A DNA stretch of 25,402 bases from Ruminococcaceae bacterium UBA3751 (GTDB taxonomy: Bacteria; Bacillota; Clostridia; Oscillospirales; Acutalibacteraceae): NCBI GenBank assembly GCA_002371215.1, contig DFGL01000015.1, positions 1 to 25,402 on the forward strand. Direction: 5' to 3'. Each line of letters starts with the position of its first letter. Positions within the stretch are counted from its first letter, which is position 1. The notes beneath the pieces were generated by a model, which saw only the letters and a program-made list of their open reading frames with translations, made no database searches and was not told the DNA's origin. Positions 1 to 7,155 of the stretch are shown here, one piece after another. Made by a program: the position numbers and the translations under genes.

Positions 1-172
1 CAGGCGATTTTATAATTTCTTTATTGCCTAAAATTACTTTGCAAAAACTGCTTCGCACTCTAAAATCAGACTATTTTTTGTTAGAACAAGGCATAAAAAC
101 GGGTTAAGGCTTGTCGCCTTAACCTGTTTTTTAACGCAATTATAGCGAAAAAGAGGCGATTTTAGAGCTAAC
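1..172. repeat. AT-rich leader with short direct and inverted repeats
   Basis: No coding sequence is evident here. The 11-mer AGGCGATTTTA occurs at 2-12 and again at 154-164. CTCTAAAATC (58-67) is the exact reverse complement of GATTTTAGAG (158-167). These repeats flank a strong terminator hairpin (99-132). The arrangement could be an interspersed intergenic repeat or the 3' end of an upstream transcription unit cut by the window edge. I cannot tell which from one copy. Confidence 0.35.
99..132 (+). terminator. intrinsic terminator of an upstream unit
   Basis: ACGGGTTAAGGC (99-110) pairs with GCCTTAACCTGT (116-127) with one G-T wobble, around a TTGTC loop, and is followed by a run of T (127-132). 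It ends a transcription unit that lies mostly outside the window. Confidence 0.8.
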
Positions 173-233
173 ATTCTTTATGATGGGCGCCCCTTGCAGG
201 GGGTTTGTTCATTTATTATTAAAAAATGTATTC

Positions 234-262
234 TTGCTATATATTATAATTTATGATATTAT
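234..262 (+). promoter_or_regulatory. sigma-A-type promoter for rlmD
   Basis: TTGCTA (234-239) and TATTAT (257-262) are separated by 17 bases, with a TG one base upstream of the -10 (extended -10). It lies just upstream of the chosen rlmD start. This also argues against the longer reading frame that begins at 180. Confidence 0.55.
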
Positions 263-293
263 ATATATTGGTTTTTTATGCAGAGGTATAATG

Positions 294-1658
294 ATGGATA
301 TTAAGAAAAACGACGATATAAAACTTAATATTGAAGATATGACCTCTGAGGGCGCGGCTGTAGGGCATTACGGCGGAATTGCCGTTTTTGTTCGCGGAGC
401 CGTAACGGGCGATGAGATTATCGCTCATATCATCAAAACCTCAAAAAGATATTGCATAGGCATTGTTAAGGAAATTATTACCCCTTCGCCCTCGCGGATT
501 GAAAGCGATTGCCCCGTTTCCGATAAATGCGGCGGCTGCGCTTTCAGGAATATGACCTACGCCGAGGAACTGAGATATAAGCAGAGCAGGGTTGAAAATG
601 CAATAAAACGCATCGCTCACCTTGACGTGCCCGTTAAAGATATTATTGCAGCGGATAAAACGGACGGCTACCGCAACAAAGCGCAGTATCCCGTAAAAAC
701 AGAAAACGGAGTGTTTACCGCGGGCTTTTACGCTTATAAGAGCCATAGAATTATTCCCTGCAGCGAATGTAAGCTTCAGCCGAAGGAATTTACGAAAATC
801 CTTAACGTTTTTAAAAAATGGGCTGAGAAAAACGGCATAACCTCATATGATGAAAATAAAGGGAGCGGGCTTCTCCGCCATATATATCTTCGTAAAGCGG
901 AAAAAACGGGAGAGATTATGGCTTGCGCCGTAATTAACGGGGAAAGCCTGACCGATGAGAAATTTCTTATTGAGGAGCTCAAAAAGAACGAAAACGTTAA
1001 AAGCGTCTGCGTTAATATAAACCGGGCGGATACAAACGTTATCCTCAGCGAAGAAACCAAAACGGTATGGGGCAAAGATACAATAACCGACGAACTGCTC
1101 GGCAAACGCTTTGTAATTTCGCCGAATTCCTTTTATCAGGTTAACCGCAGTCAGTGCGAAAAGCTCTATACCGTTGCGGGAGAATACGCCGCACTGACGG
1201 GGAGCGAAACGGTTGTTGATTTGTACTGCGGTATCGGTACAATCGGGCTTTCGCTCAGCGAGAAGGCAAAGCGCCTGTTCGGTATTGAAATCATCCCTCA
1301 GGCGGTTGAAAATGCAAGGCTTAATGCAAAGCTCAACGAAGTCGATAACGCTGAATATTTCTGCGGAGACGCGTTCAGCGGTGCAAACGAGCTTGAAAAA
1401 CGCGGCATTTCTCCCGACGTTATTATTCTTGACCCGCCGCGAAAGGGCTGCCAAAGGGAACTGCTTGAGCTGATAGCAAAAATGGCGCCGAAAAGAATAG
1501 TTTACGTTTCGTGCGACAGCGCAACCCTTGCGCGCGACCTTGAGATTCTTGACGGTTTAGGATATAAAGCTAAGGAAGTTACCCCCGTTGATATGTTCCC
1601 GCGTACGCCGCATTGCGAAGCGGTTTGCCAAGTGCTTCGCAGCGATATGAATTCCTGA
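294..1658 (+). CDS. rlmD: 23S rRNA (uracil-C5)-methyltransferase, RlmD/RumA (TrmA) family
   Basis: SAM-dependent enzyme making 5-methyluridine in 23S rRNA (U1939 type; Gram-positive relatives may also act on U747). About 454 residues, normal for the family. Seen in order: an N-terminal TRAM-like domain (about 5-60); iron-sulfur ligands C73, C79, C82 and C159 (CPVSDKCGGC and ECKLQ); the PNSFYQVN segment; SAM motif VVDLYCGIGTIGL; DPPRKGC; catalytic C407 in YVSCDSATLARDL; and the general-base glutamate E442 in PRTPHCEAV. I chose ATG 294 because AGAGG at 282-286 is 7 bases away; ATG 291 is equally in frame. An upstream in-frame ATG at 180 would add a hydrophobic tail, overlaps the promoter, and is rejected. 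Followed after 50 bases by the C69 peptidase. Target-uridine specificity cannot be read from sequence alone. Confidence 0.93.
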   Translation: MDIKKNDDIKLNIEDMTSEGAAVGHYGGIAVFVRGAVTGDEIIAHIIKTSKRYCIGIVKEIITPSPSRIESDCPVSDKCGGCAFRNMTYAEELRYKQSRVENAIKRIAHLDVPVKDIIAADKTDGYRNKAQYPVKTENGVFTAGFYAYKSHRIIPCSECKLQPKEFTKILNVFKKWAEKNGITSYDENKGSGLLRHIYLRKAEKTGEIMACAVINGESLTDEKFLIEELKKNENVKSVCVNINRADTNVILSEETKTVWGKDTITDELLGKRFVISPNSFYQVNRSQCEKLYTVAGEYAALTGSETVVDLYCGIGTIGLSLSEKAKRLFGIEIIPQAVENARLNAKLNEVDNAEYFCGDAFSGANELEKRGISPDVIILDPPRKGCQRELLELIAKMAPKRIVYVSCDSATLARDLEILDGLGYKAKEVTPVDMFPRTPHCEAVCQVLRSDMNS

Positions 1659-1708
1659 TAGAATCCGCAGGATATAAAGCGTATATTATAGATTGATGAG
1701 GAGAGAGT

Positions 1709-3469
1709 ATGAATATTCTAAAGCGCTTTTTTAGTAAAAGAGTTTTTGTTATAATTGCGGTATTTATCTGTATGCTTTCGGTTGCTTTGGGCAGTATCAG
1801 CGCCGAAGCGTGTACTGCGGTTTACGTTGGCAACGAGGTCAGCGATGACGGAACAACTCTTATTGCCAAGTCAAACGATTTTTCCAACGTCTGGGGGAAC
1901 TATGTTACTATTACGGAGCGCGTTGAAGGGCAGGAGGGAAGAACGATGCCCGTTGATAACGCGGGTACCGTTCAGGCGGAAATCCCGTCGCTGACGTACC
2001 GCTACACCTCCACACCGTGGATGGACAGTACCGTTGCATATAACGGACTCGGAAAGGACGCCGCTATCTGCGAAAACGAGTGCGGAGTAGTTATGCTTAT
2101 GTCGATAACCGCTTTCTCAAACGCAAAGGCGCTTAAGGCGGACCCGCTCGTTAAAAACGGTATAACTGAATTTACCGCTGTTGACCTTGTGGTCTGCCAG
2201 AGCTCTACTGCCCGCGAAGGCGTTGAAACTCTGCTCGGTCTGATTGACCGCTACGGCAGCAGCGAAACGAATATCGCCTTTATAGCTGACCAGCGTGAAA
2301 CCTGGTATATTGAAATGTATACGGGTCATCAGTACGCTGCTGTTAAGCTTCCCGATGATAAGGTTTGCGCTTTCGGCAATGAATTTCTCCTTGAATACAC
2401 TTCTGATTATGAGGACAGCATTTTGTCTTCAAATCTTGAAAGTCTTGCAAAGGATAACGAATTTGCGGTTTACGACGGTGATAAATTCAATCTTCTTGAA
2501 AGCTATTCGGGCGAAGAGGTTGCAACAAATTACTCCCATATGAGAACGTGGATGACTCATAAGCTCCTCGCTCCGTCAAAGGTTGAGGACTATAATAAGG
2601 ACGAAAAATATCCGCTTTGTTTTAAGCCCGATAAAGAGGTTTCTCTTACGGACGTTATGGCTATTATGCGCAACCGCTTTGAAAAAACGGAGTACAGCCC
2701 CGATAAAACAAACAGGACGGATATGCGCGTTATAGGTACGGAAACAGCAACGAGCGTTCATATCGCCCAGATTTATCCGAATTTGCCCGATAATATGTCC
2801 TGCGTAACGTGGGAGAGCTCGGGACCGGCGCTTTACGGCGTTTTTGTTCCGATTTCTAACGGCGCAACGAGTATCAGCGAGCCATACGGAAAAAATCAGA
2901 AGGCTGAGGATAAGCAGATATTTGATGAAAGCTATCCGTATTACCGTTTTAAAGCGCTTACAACACTCGCCTCTGAGCCTGATAAATATAAGATTTACGG
3001 AAAGCCCGTAAGAGCCTATTGGAAAGCGGCTGAGAAGGGAATGACTGCAGGAATGAGCGAGGTGCTGCAGAGAGCGGCGGATATGGACGATAATGAGAAC
3101 GCATGTCAGTATATAACGGATTATTGCAACAGTATGCAAAATCAGGCGTTTAACGACGCGGGCGTGCTTCTTAACGACGTAAAATGGTATCTCAGTAAAA
3201 ACAGTAACACTATGAAAAACGGGCGCAATCCCGAAACCCACGAGGTGCTTGACGAGCTCAAAAAGGTTAAGCCGCTTCAGGTTACGCTTGACCCAACGGT
3301 ATATCAGGCTGTTCCCGAGGTTCCCGTTCACTCTGCGCAAGAAGAGATAAAAGAAAAGCCAAACAGCAACGCCGTCGTTTTTATTGTAATCGGTGCTGCG
3401 GCGGTAATAGCAATTCTCGGCGCGGTTTATATAATATTCAAAATGAAAAAGCGCTCTAAAAACAGTTAG
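1709..3469 (+). CDS. secreted, membrane-anchored C69-family dipeptidase
   Basis: Ntn-hydrolase-fold dipeptidase (peptidase C69/PepD family) that probably acts on small peptides outside the membrane. Residues 1-34 form a signal peptide (KRFFSKR, then a hydrophobic core, then AEA). The next residue, C35 in ACTAVYVG, is the family nucleophile, so signal cleavage would expose the catalytic N-terminal cysteine. The family hallmark LIAKSNDFSN follows shortly after. The C-terminal end has a single membrane span (NAVVFIVIGAAAVIAILGAV region) and a basic KMKKRSKNS tail, so the enzyme would be tethered with the catalytic domain outside. At 586 residues it is longer than cytosolic PepD (about 470), mainly from these extra ends. 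GAGGAGAG sits just before the ATG. The dipeptide substrate is unknown. Confidence 0.88.
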   Translation: MNILKRFFSKRVFVIIAVFICMLSVALGSISAEACTAVYVGNEVSDDGTTLIAKSNDFSNVWGNYVTITERVEGQEGRTMPVDNAGTVQAEIPSLTYRYTSTPWMDSTVAYNGLGKDAAICENECGVVMLMSITAFSNAKALKADPLVKNGITEFTAVDLVVCQSSTAREGVETLLGLIDRYGSSETNIAFIADQRETWYIEMYTGHQYAAVKLPDDKVCAFGNEFLLEYTSDYEDSILSSNLESLAKDNEFAVYDGDKFNLLESYSGEEVATNYSHMRTWMTHKLLAPSKVEDYNKDEKYPLCFKPDKEVSLTDVMAIMRNRFEKTEYSPDKTNRTDMRVIGTETATSVHIAQIYPNLPDNMSCVTWESSGPALYGVFVPISNGATSISEPYGKNQKAEDKQIFDESYPYYRFKALTTLASEPDKYKIYGKPVRAYWKAAEKGMTAGMSEVLQRAADMDDNENACQYITDYCNSMQNQAFNDAGVLLNDVKWYLSKNSNTMKNGRNPETHEVLDELKKVKPLQVTLDPTVYQAVPEVPVHSAQEEIKEKPNSNAVVFIVIGAAAVIAILGAVYIIFKMKKRSKNS

Positions 3470-3494
3470 TCATCAGTAATCGCAGGTGGATACT

Positions 3495-4349
3495 ATGATA
3501 ATTTGTAAAAACAACGAAGAATTAAACGCGGTAACGGATAATACCGTTATTGGCGCTGAAAATATAAATATGCAAAACAGTGAAATCCGTTTTGCAGGTA
3601 GCGGCAATATTCTTTTTGCCGAGGAAAACGTAAACCTCAGCGGCACAAAGCTTTTCTTTAACGGCAGTAACAGCGTCGTTTACCTCTCCTCAAGCGGTAA
3701 CGCCTACAGGCTCAATGTTTCAATAAACAATGCCTGCTCGCTGTTTATAGGAAACAATAATTTTATGAACGGAACGCTGAATATTACAATTTCCGAGCAT
3801 ACAAACGTGTTTCTCGGGGACGACAATCTCTTAGCCTTCGGTATCTGGGTAAGGACTGCGGACCCGCACCTTATCTACAGCGCTGAAACAAAAAAGCGCA
3901 TTAACCCCTCCAAGAGTATTTTTATAGGCGACCACGTATGGATAGGTCAGGACGTTCACGTTCTCAAAGGTACTCAGGTTGCTTCGGGAAGTATTCTCGG
4001 TGCAGGAACGGTTTGCCCGGGAAAGAAAACGGGTTCAAATCAGGCATGGGGAGGAAATCCTGCCAAGAAAATCAGCGAGGGCATATTCTGGGAGCGTACC
4101 TGCTGCCACGCCTTTACTGAGGAGGATACAAAAAATTACGATACAAAAAAGAGCGACGAGCATATTTACGGTTATTCAAAGGACGAGTATATCCCGTTTG
4201 ATGATATTGATAATAAGCTTAATTCACTTAAATCAGCAAGGGAAAAGCTGGAATGTTTAACCAAACTTAGTAATTCAAAAACAAAAAACCGCTTTGTACC
4301 GAACGACGGTAATCAAAAGGCTGAAAAGCGCGGTTTATTTCACAGATAA
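3495..4349 (+). CDS. hexapeptide-repeat (left-handed beta-helix) acyltransferase
   Basis: Probably transfers an acetyl or acyl group from a CoA donor to a sugar or other acceptor. Residues about 15-115 are a chain of short beta-helix coils. They lead into TADPHLIYS, with H125 a candidate catalytic histidine, then INPSKSIFIGDHVWIG (about 136-151) and VLKGTQVASGSILGAGTV, and end with the typical GGNPAKKI. This layout resembles polysaccharide O-acetyltransferases. The C-terminal 90 residues are charged and unmatched to anything I know. ATG 3495 is preferred over the in-frame GTG at 3486 because AGGTGGA (3484-3490) is then an SD at normal spacing. It sits 25 bases after the peptidase and 12 before the flavoprotein. 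No glycosyltransferase is nearby, so the acceptor is open. Confidence 0.8.
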   Translation: MIICKNNEELNAVTDNTVIGAENINMQNSEIRFAGSGNILFAEENVNLSGTKLFFNGSNSVVYLSSSGNAYRLNVSINNACSLFIGNNNFMNGTLNITISEHTNVFLGDDNLLAFGIWVRTADPHLIYSAETKKRINPSKSIFIGDHVWIGQDVHVLKGTQVASGSILGAGTVCPGKKTGSNQAWGGNPAKKISEGIFWERTCCHAFTEEDTKNYDTKKSDEHIYGYSKDEYIPFDDIDNKLNSLKSAREKLECLTKLSNSKTKNRFVPNDGNQKAEKRGLFHR

Positions 4350-4361
4350 GAGGAAAAAGCA

Positions 4362-5738
4362 ATGAGTAATTTTGATTATGACGTAATAATTATAGGAGCG
4401 GGCCCCGGCGGAATTTTCTCCGCTTATGAGCTTTCCAAAAATAACAGCGCGCTTAAAATCGCTGTTTTTGAAGCGGGAAACGAACTCGCTAAAAGAAAAT
4501 GCCCTATTGACGGCGAAAAGGTTAAATCCTGTATCGGCTGTAAAACCTGCGCTATAATGAGCGGCTTTGGCGGAGCGGGCGCGTTTTCCGACGGTAAGTA
4601 TAATATTACAAACGATTTCGGCGGAACGCTCTATCAGTATATAGGAAAGAAAAAGGCAACAGAGCTTATGGAATATGTTGATGAAATCAACGTTTCCCAC
4701 GGCGGCGAAAACTGTAAGCTCTATTCAACGGCGGGCTCTCAGTTCAAAAAACTGTGTATGCAGAATCAGCTCCATCTTCTTGACGCTTCCGTACGCCATC
4801 TCGGAACGGATATTAATTATATCGTTCTTCAGAATCTCTACAATGAGCTTAAGGACAAGGTTCAGTGGCATTTCAACACCCATATAGACAGCGTTGAAAA
4901 GCTTGACGGCGGATATAAAATCACGAGCAAAAACGGAGAGTGCACCTGTAAGGACTGTATTATTTCCGTTGGCCGTTCGGGAAGCAAATGGATGGAGGGA
5001 ATATGCAAATCCCTCGGAATAAATACCCTTTCAAACCGTGTTGATTTAGGCGTTCGCGTTGAGCTTCCCGCAGAGATTTTCAGCCACCTTACTGACGAGC
5101 TTTACGAAAGTAAAATCGTTTATACAACGAAGAATTATGAGGACCACGTCCGTACCTTCTGTATGAATCCGAAGGGTAGCGTTGTTAACGAAAATACAAA
5201 CGGAATAGTAACCGTTAACGGCCACAGCTTTGAGGACCCCGAAAAGCAGACGGAGAATACAAACTTTGCTCTCCTCGTTGCCAAGCATTTTTCAGAGCCG
5301 TTTAAGGACAGTAACGGCTACGGCGAAAGCATTGCAAGGCTTTCCAATATGCTCGGCGGCGGAGTAATCGTTCAGCGCTTCGGCGACCTCGTTTCGGGCA
5401 GAAGAAGTACGCCTAAAAGAATTGAGGAGGGGCTTACCCAGCCAACACTTGCCGCAACACCCGGCGACCTTTCCCTCGTTCTTCCTAAGCGTATTCTTGA
5501 CGGAATTATTGAGATGATTTACGCGCTTGATAAAATTGCTCCGGGTACGGCTAATCCTGATACTCTCCTTTACGGCGTTGAGGTTAAGTTCTACAATATG
5601 GAGGTTGAACTCAACGAAAACCTTGAAACCGTACATAAAGGGCTTTATGTTATCGGCGACGGCTCGGGCGTTACTCATTCGCTCTCCCACGCTTCGGCGA
5701 GCGGAATTCACGTAGCGCGCAGAATATTAAATATTTAA
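4362..5738 (+). CDS. FAD-dependent oxidoreductase, COG2509-like, with a cysteine cluster
   Basis: Flavoprotein with an N-terminal Rossmann motif GAGPGG (12-17), an acidic end of the second strand (VFEAGNE), and a C-terminal FAD-contacting segment GLYVIGDGSGVTHSLSHASASG. It is 458 residues long. After the first Rossmann element comes C47 followed by CxxCxxC (C57, C60, C63) and then the family-typical GFGGAGAFSDGK. Such cysteines recur in this family as I recall it, and could bind metal or an iron-sulfur cluster or be redox active; that is inference. The substrate is unknown. AAGAGGAAAA precedes the ATG. It is 12 bases before the PqqD-like gene in the same run. It is not thioredoxin reductase (no CxxC in the FAD/NAD interdomain position). 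Confidence 0.8.
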   Translation: MSNFDYDVIIIGAGPGGIFSAYELSKNNSALKIAVFEAGNELAKRKCPIDGEKVKSCIGCKTCAIMSGFGGAGAFSDGKYNITNDFGGTLYQYIGKKKATELMEYVDEINVSHGGENCKLYSTAGSQFKKLCMQNQLHLLDASVRHLGTDINYIVLQNLYNELKDKVQWHFNTHIDSVEKLDGGYKITSKNGECTCKDCIISVGRSGSKWMEGICKSLGINTLSNRVDLGVRVELPAEIFSHLTDELYESKIVYTTKNYEDHVRTFCMNPKGSVVNENTNGIVTVNGHSFEDPEKQTENTNFALLVAKHFSEPFKDSNGYGESIARLSNMLGGGVIVQRFGDLVSGRRSTPKRIEEGLTQPTLAATPGDLSLVLPKRILDGIIEMIYALDKIAPGTANPDTLLYGVEVKFYNMEVELNENLETVHKGLYVIGDGSGVTHSLSHASASGIHVARRILNI

Positions 5739-5750
5739 GAAGGATTAATT

Positions 5751-6014
5751 ATGAGACTTAAAGACGATATCGTCCTCGGAAATATTGACGGCAACGACTT
5801 TGCAATAGCAACGGGTAAGCTTGCTAAAAGCTTTAAGGGAATTATCAATAATAATTCCTCAGCCGCGTATATTTTCAAGCTGCTTAAAACCGAGCAGAGC
5901 GAGGACAGCATTGTTGAAGCTATGATGAAAAAATACGACGGCAGTGAAAGCGAAATCAGAGCCGACGTTAAAGAGGTAATTGATAAATTAAACGGAATGG
6001 GAATTTTGCAGTAA
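5751..6014 (+). CDS. PqqD-like small protein (RRE-type fold)
   Basis: 87 residues. The pattern fits PqqD/PF05402: an N-terminal beta segment (VLGNIDGNDFAIATGK), an aliphatic-rich helix (NNSSAAYIFKLLKTEQSEDSIVEAMMKKY) and a closing helix (EIRADVKEVIDKLNGMGILQ). Proteins of this fold bind peptide precursors in RiPP pathways, but many stand-alone copies sit beside polysaccharide or nucleotidyltransferase genes without a RiPP. Its stop codon overlaps the next start (TAATG at 6012-6016), which suggests translational coupling and a shared task with the nucleotidyltransferase. No precursor peptide or adjacent radical SAM maturase is present. GAAGGA lies before the ATG. The fold assignment is likely; the partner is unknown. 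Confidence 0.75.
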   Translation: MRLKDDIVLGNIDGNDFAIATGKLAKSFKGIINNNSSAAYIFKLLKTEQSEDSIVEAMMKKYDGSESEIRADVKEVIDKLNGMGILQ

Positions 6015-7135
6015 TGAGCGAAAAATTCAGTAAAGAGGTGCGCTTCCTTTTATACCTTCTCTCCTGCGTTTTCAACGGTAAAGAGCCGAAGGAGGAGCAG
6101 GGAATTGATTATAGGGAGCTGCTTGACCTTGCAAGAAAGCACCAGGTTTACAATATAATATTCCCCGCAATCAGCAGCCTTGAAGGCGTTCCCGATGAGG
6201 AAAAATCGGAGTTCAGGGATTACTCTATGTCCGAGCTTAAGCGTATGCTCGTTATCAATAACGAGCGCGAAATTATCCTTGAAAAGCTTACTGAAAAGGG
6301 TATAAGATATATGCCGCTCAAGGGGCTTATCCTTAAGGCGTATTATCCTAAAGAGAGTATGCGCCAGATGAGCGATAACGATATTCTCTTTGATGAGGAA
6401 AACCGCGATGCTGTTGCTGAAATTATGAAGGAATGCGGCTATAAGTCAACCGCAACGGGCGAAAACAGCGACGATTATTTTAAAGAGCCGTTTTCCACCT
6501 TTGAGTTCCACAGAACGCTGTTCTTTATGGAGCATAATTTCTGCCCCGAGTTTGATAATCTCTGGGAAAATGCCTCTCAGGACGAGGAGAATCCGTGCCT
6601 TTACCATATGGGACTTGACGATATTTATATCTATAACGTCTGCCATATGTACAAGCATTTTTCAACTGCGGGCTGCGGAATACGCTTCCTCGCTGATAAT
6701 TATTTGTTCTTAAGGCGTGACGGCGATAAGCTTGATAACGCCTACGTAAGCGAAAAGCTCAGCGAATACGGTATTCTTGATTTTGAACAGAAAACAAGGC
6801 GGCTTGCCTTTAAGATATTTGACGGCGAAAAGCTCAGCGACGACGAGGAAGAGCTTCTGAGAGTATTTATTAATTTCGGAATTTTCGGAAGCGACTCCGT
6901 TAGAATTCAGCGCGAGCTTGAGCAGATGGCGGACGGTACTCCGCTTGATAAGGCGAAGAAGAAGTACATTTTAAAAAGGCTTTTTCCGCCGAAAAAGAAA
7001 ATGAAGGCGGACTACAGAGTGCTTGAAAAGCACCCGTACCTTCTTCCGGCTATTTATATTCACCGCTTTTTCAAGGTGATTTTTAATCCTAAGGATACGC
7101 TTGACGAGGTTAAAAACGTTAAGCACGTTAAATAA
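6014..7135 (+). CDS. PF14907-type nucleotidyltransferase-fold protein
   Basis: 373 residues. The core MPLKGLILKAYYPKESMRQMSDNDILFD (about 100-126) matches the uncharacterised nucleotidyltransferase family (NTP_transf_5): a KG pair, a conserved R, and a D-x-D pair (D121, D123) that would bind metal-nucleotide. The N-terminal helical part (FSKEVRFLLYLLS, then KHQVYNIIFPAI) and the later HMYKHFSTAGCGIRFLADNYLFL stretch also fit that family. The rest is acidic and helical. The transferred nucleotide and acceptor are unknown. It overlaps the PqqD-like gene by one base and precedes lepA by 20 bases. PqqD plus this family is a recurring pair in Gram-positive polysaccharide and peptide clusters as I recall, but this copy lacks such a cluster. 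Confidence 0.78.
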   Translation: MSEKFSKEVRFLLYLLSCVFNGKEPKEEQGIDYRELLDLARKHQVYNIIFPAISSLEGVPDEEKSEFRDYSMSELKRMLVINNEREIILEKLTEKGIRYMPLKGLILKAYYPKESMRQMSDNDILFDEENRDAVAEIMKECGYKSTATGENSDDYFKEPFSTFEFHRTLFFMEHNFCPEFDNLWENASQDEENPCLYHMGLDDIYIYNVCHMYKHFSTAGCGIRFLADNYLFLRRDGDKLDNAYVSEKLSEYGILDFEQKTRRLAFKIFDGEKLSDDEEELLRVFINFGIFGSDSVRIQRELEQMADGTPLDKAKKKYILKRLFPPKKKMKADYRVLEKHPYLLPAIYIHRFFKVIFNPKDTLDEVKNVKHVK

Positions 7136-7155
7136 AGATATCGGAGGATATCGTA

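Noticed and set aside
188..203. GC-rich hairpin CCCCT-TGC-AGGGG as a second terminator
   Set aside because: The stem is only 5 bp and the tail has few consecutive T, so it is too weak to call.
180..290. Longer N-terminus for the rlmD reading frame from ATG 180
   Set aside because: It would add a hydrophobic 38-residue tail unknown in the family, overlaps a good promoter (234-262), and has no SD. ATG 294 has AGAGG at the proper distance.
2576..3340. Open frame on the minus strand inside the C69 gene
   Set aside because: It is a shadow of a strongly supported gene, with no SD, and its translation has no family-like motif.
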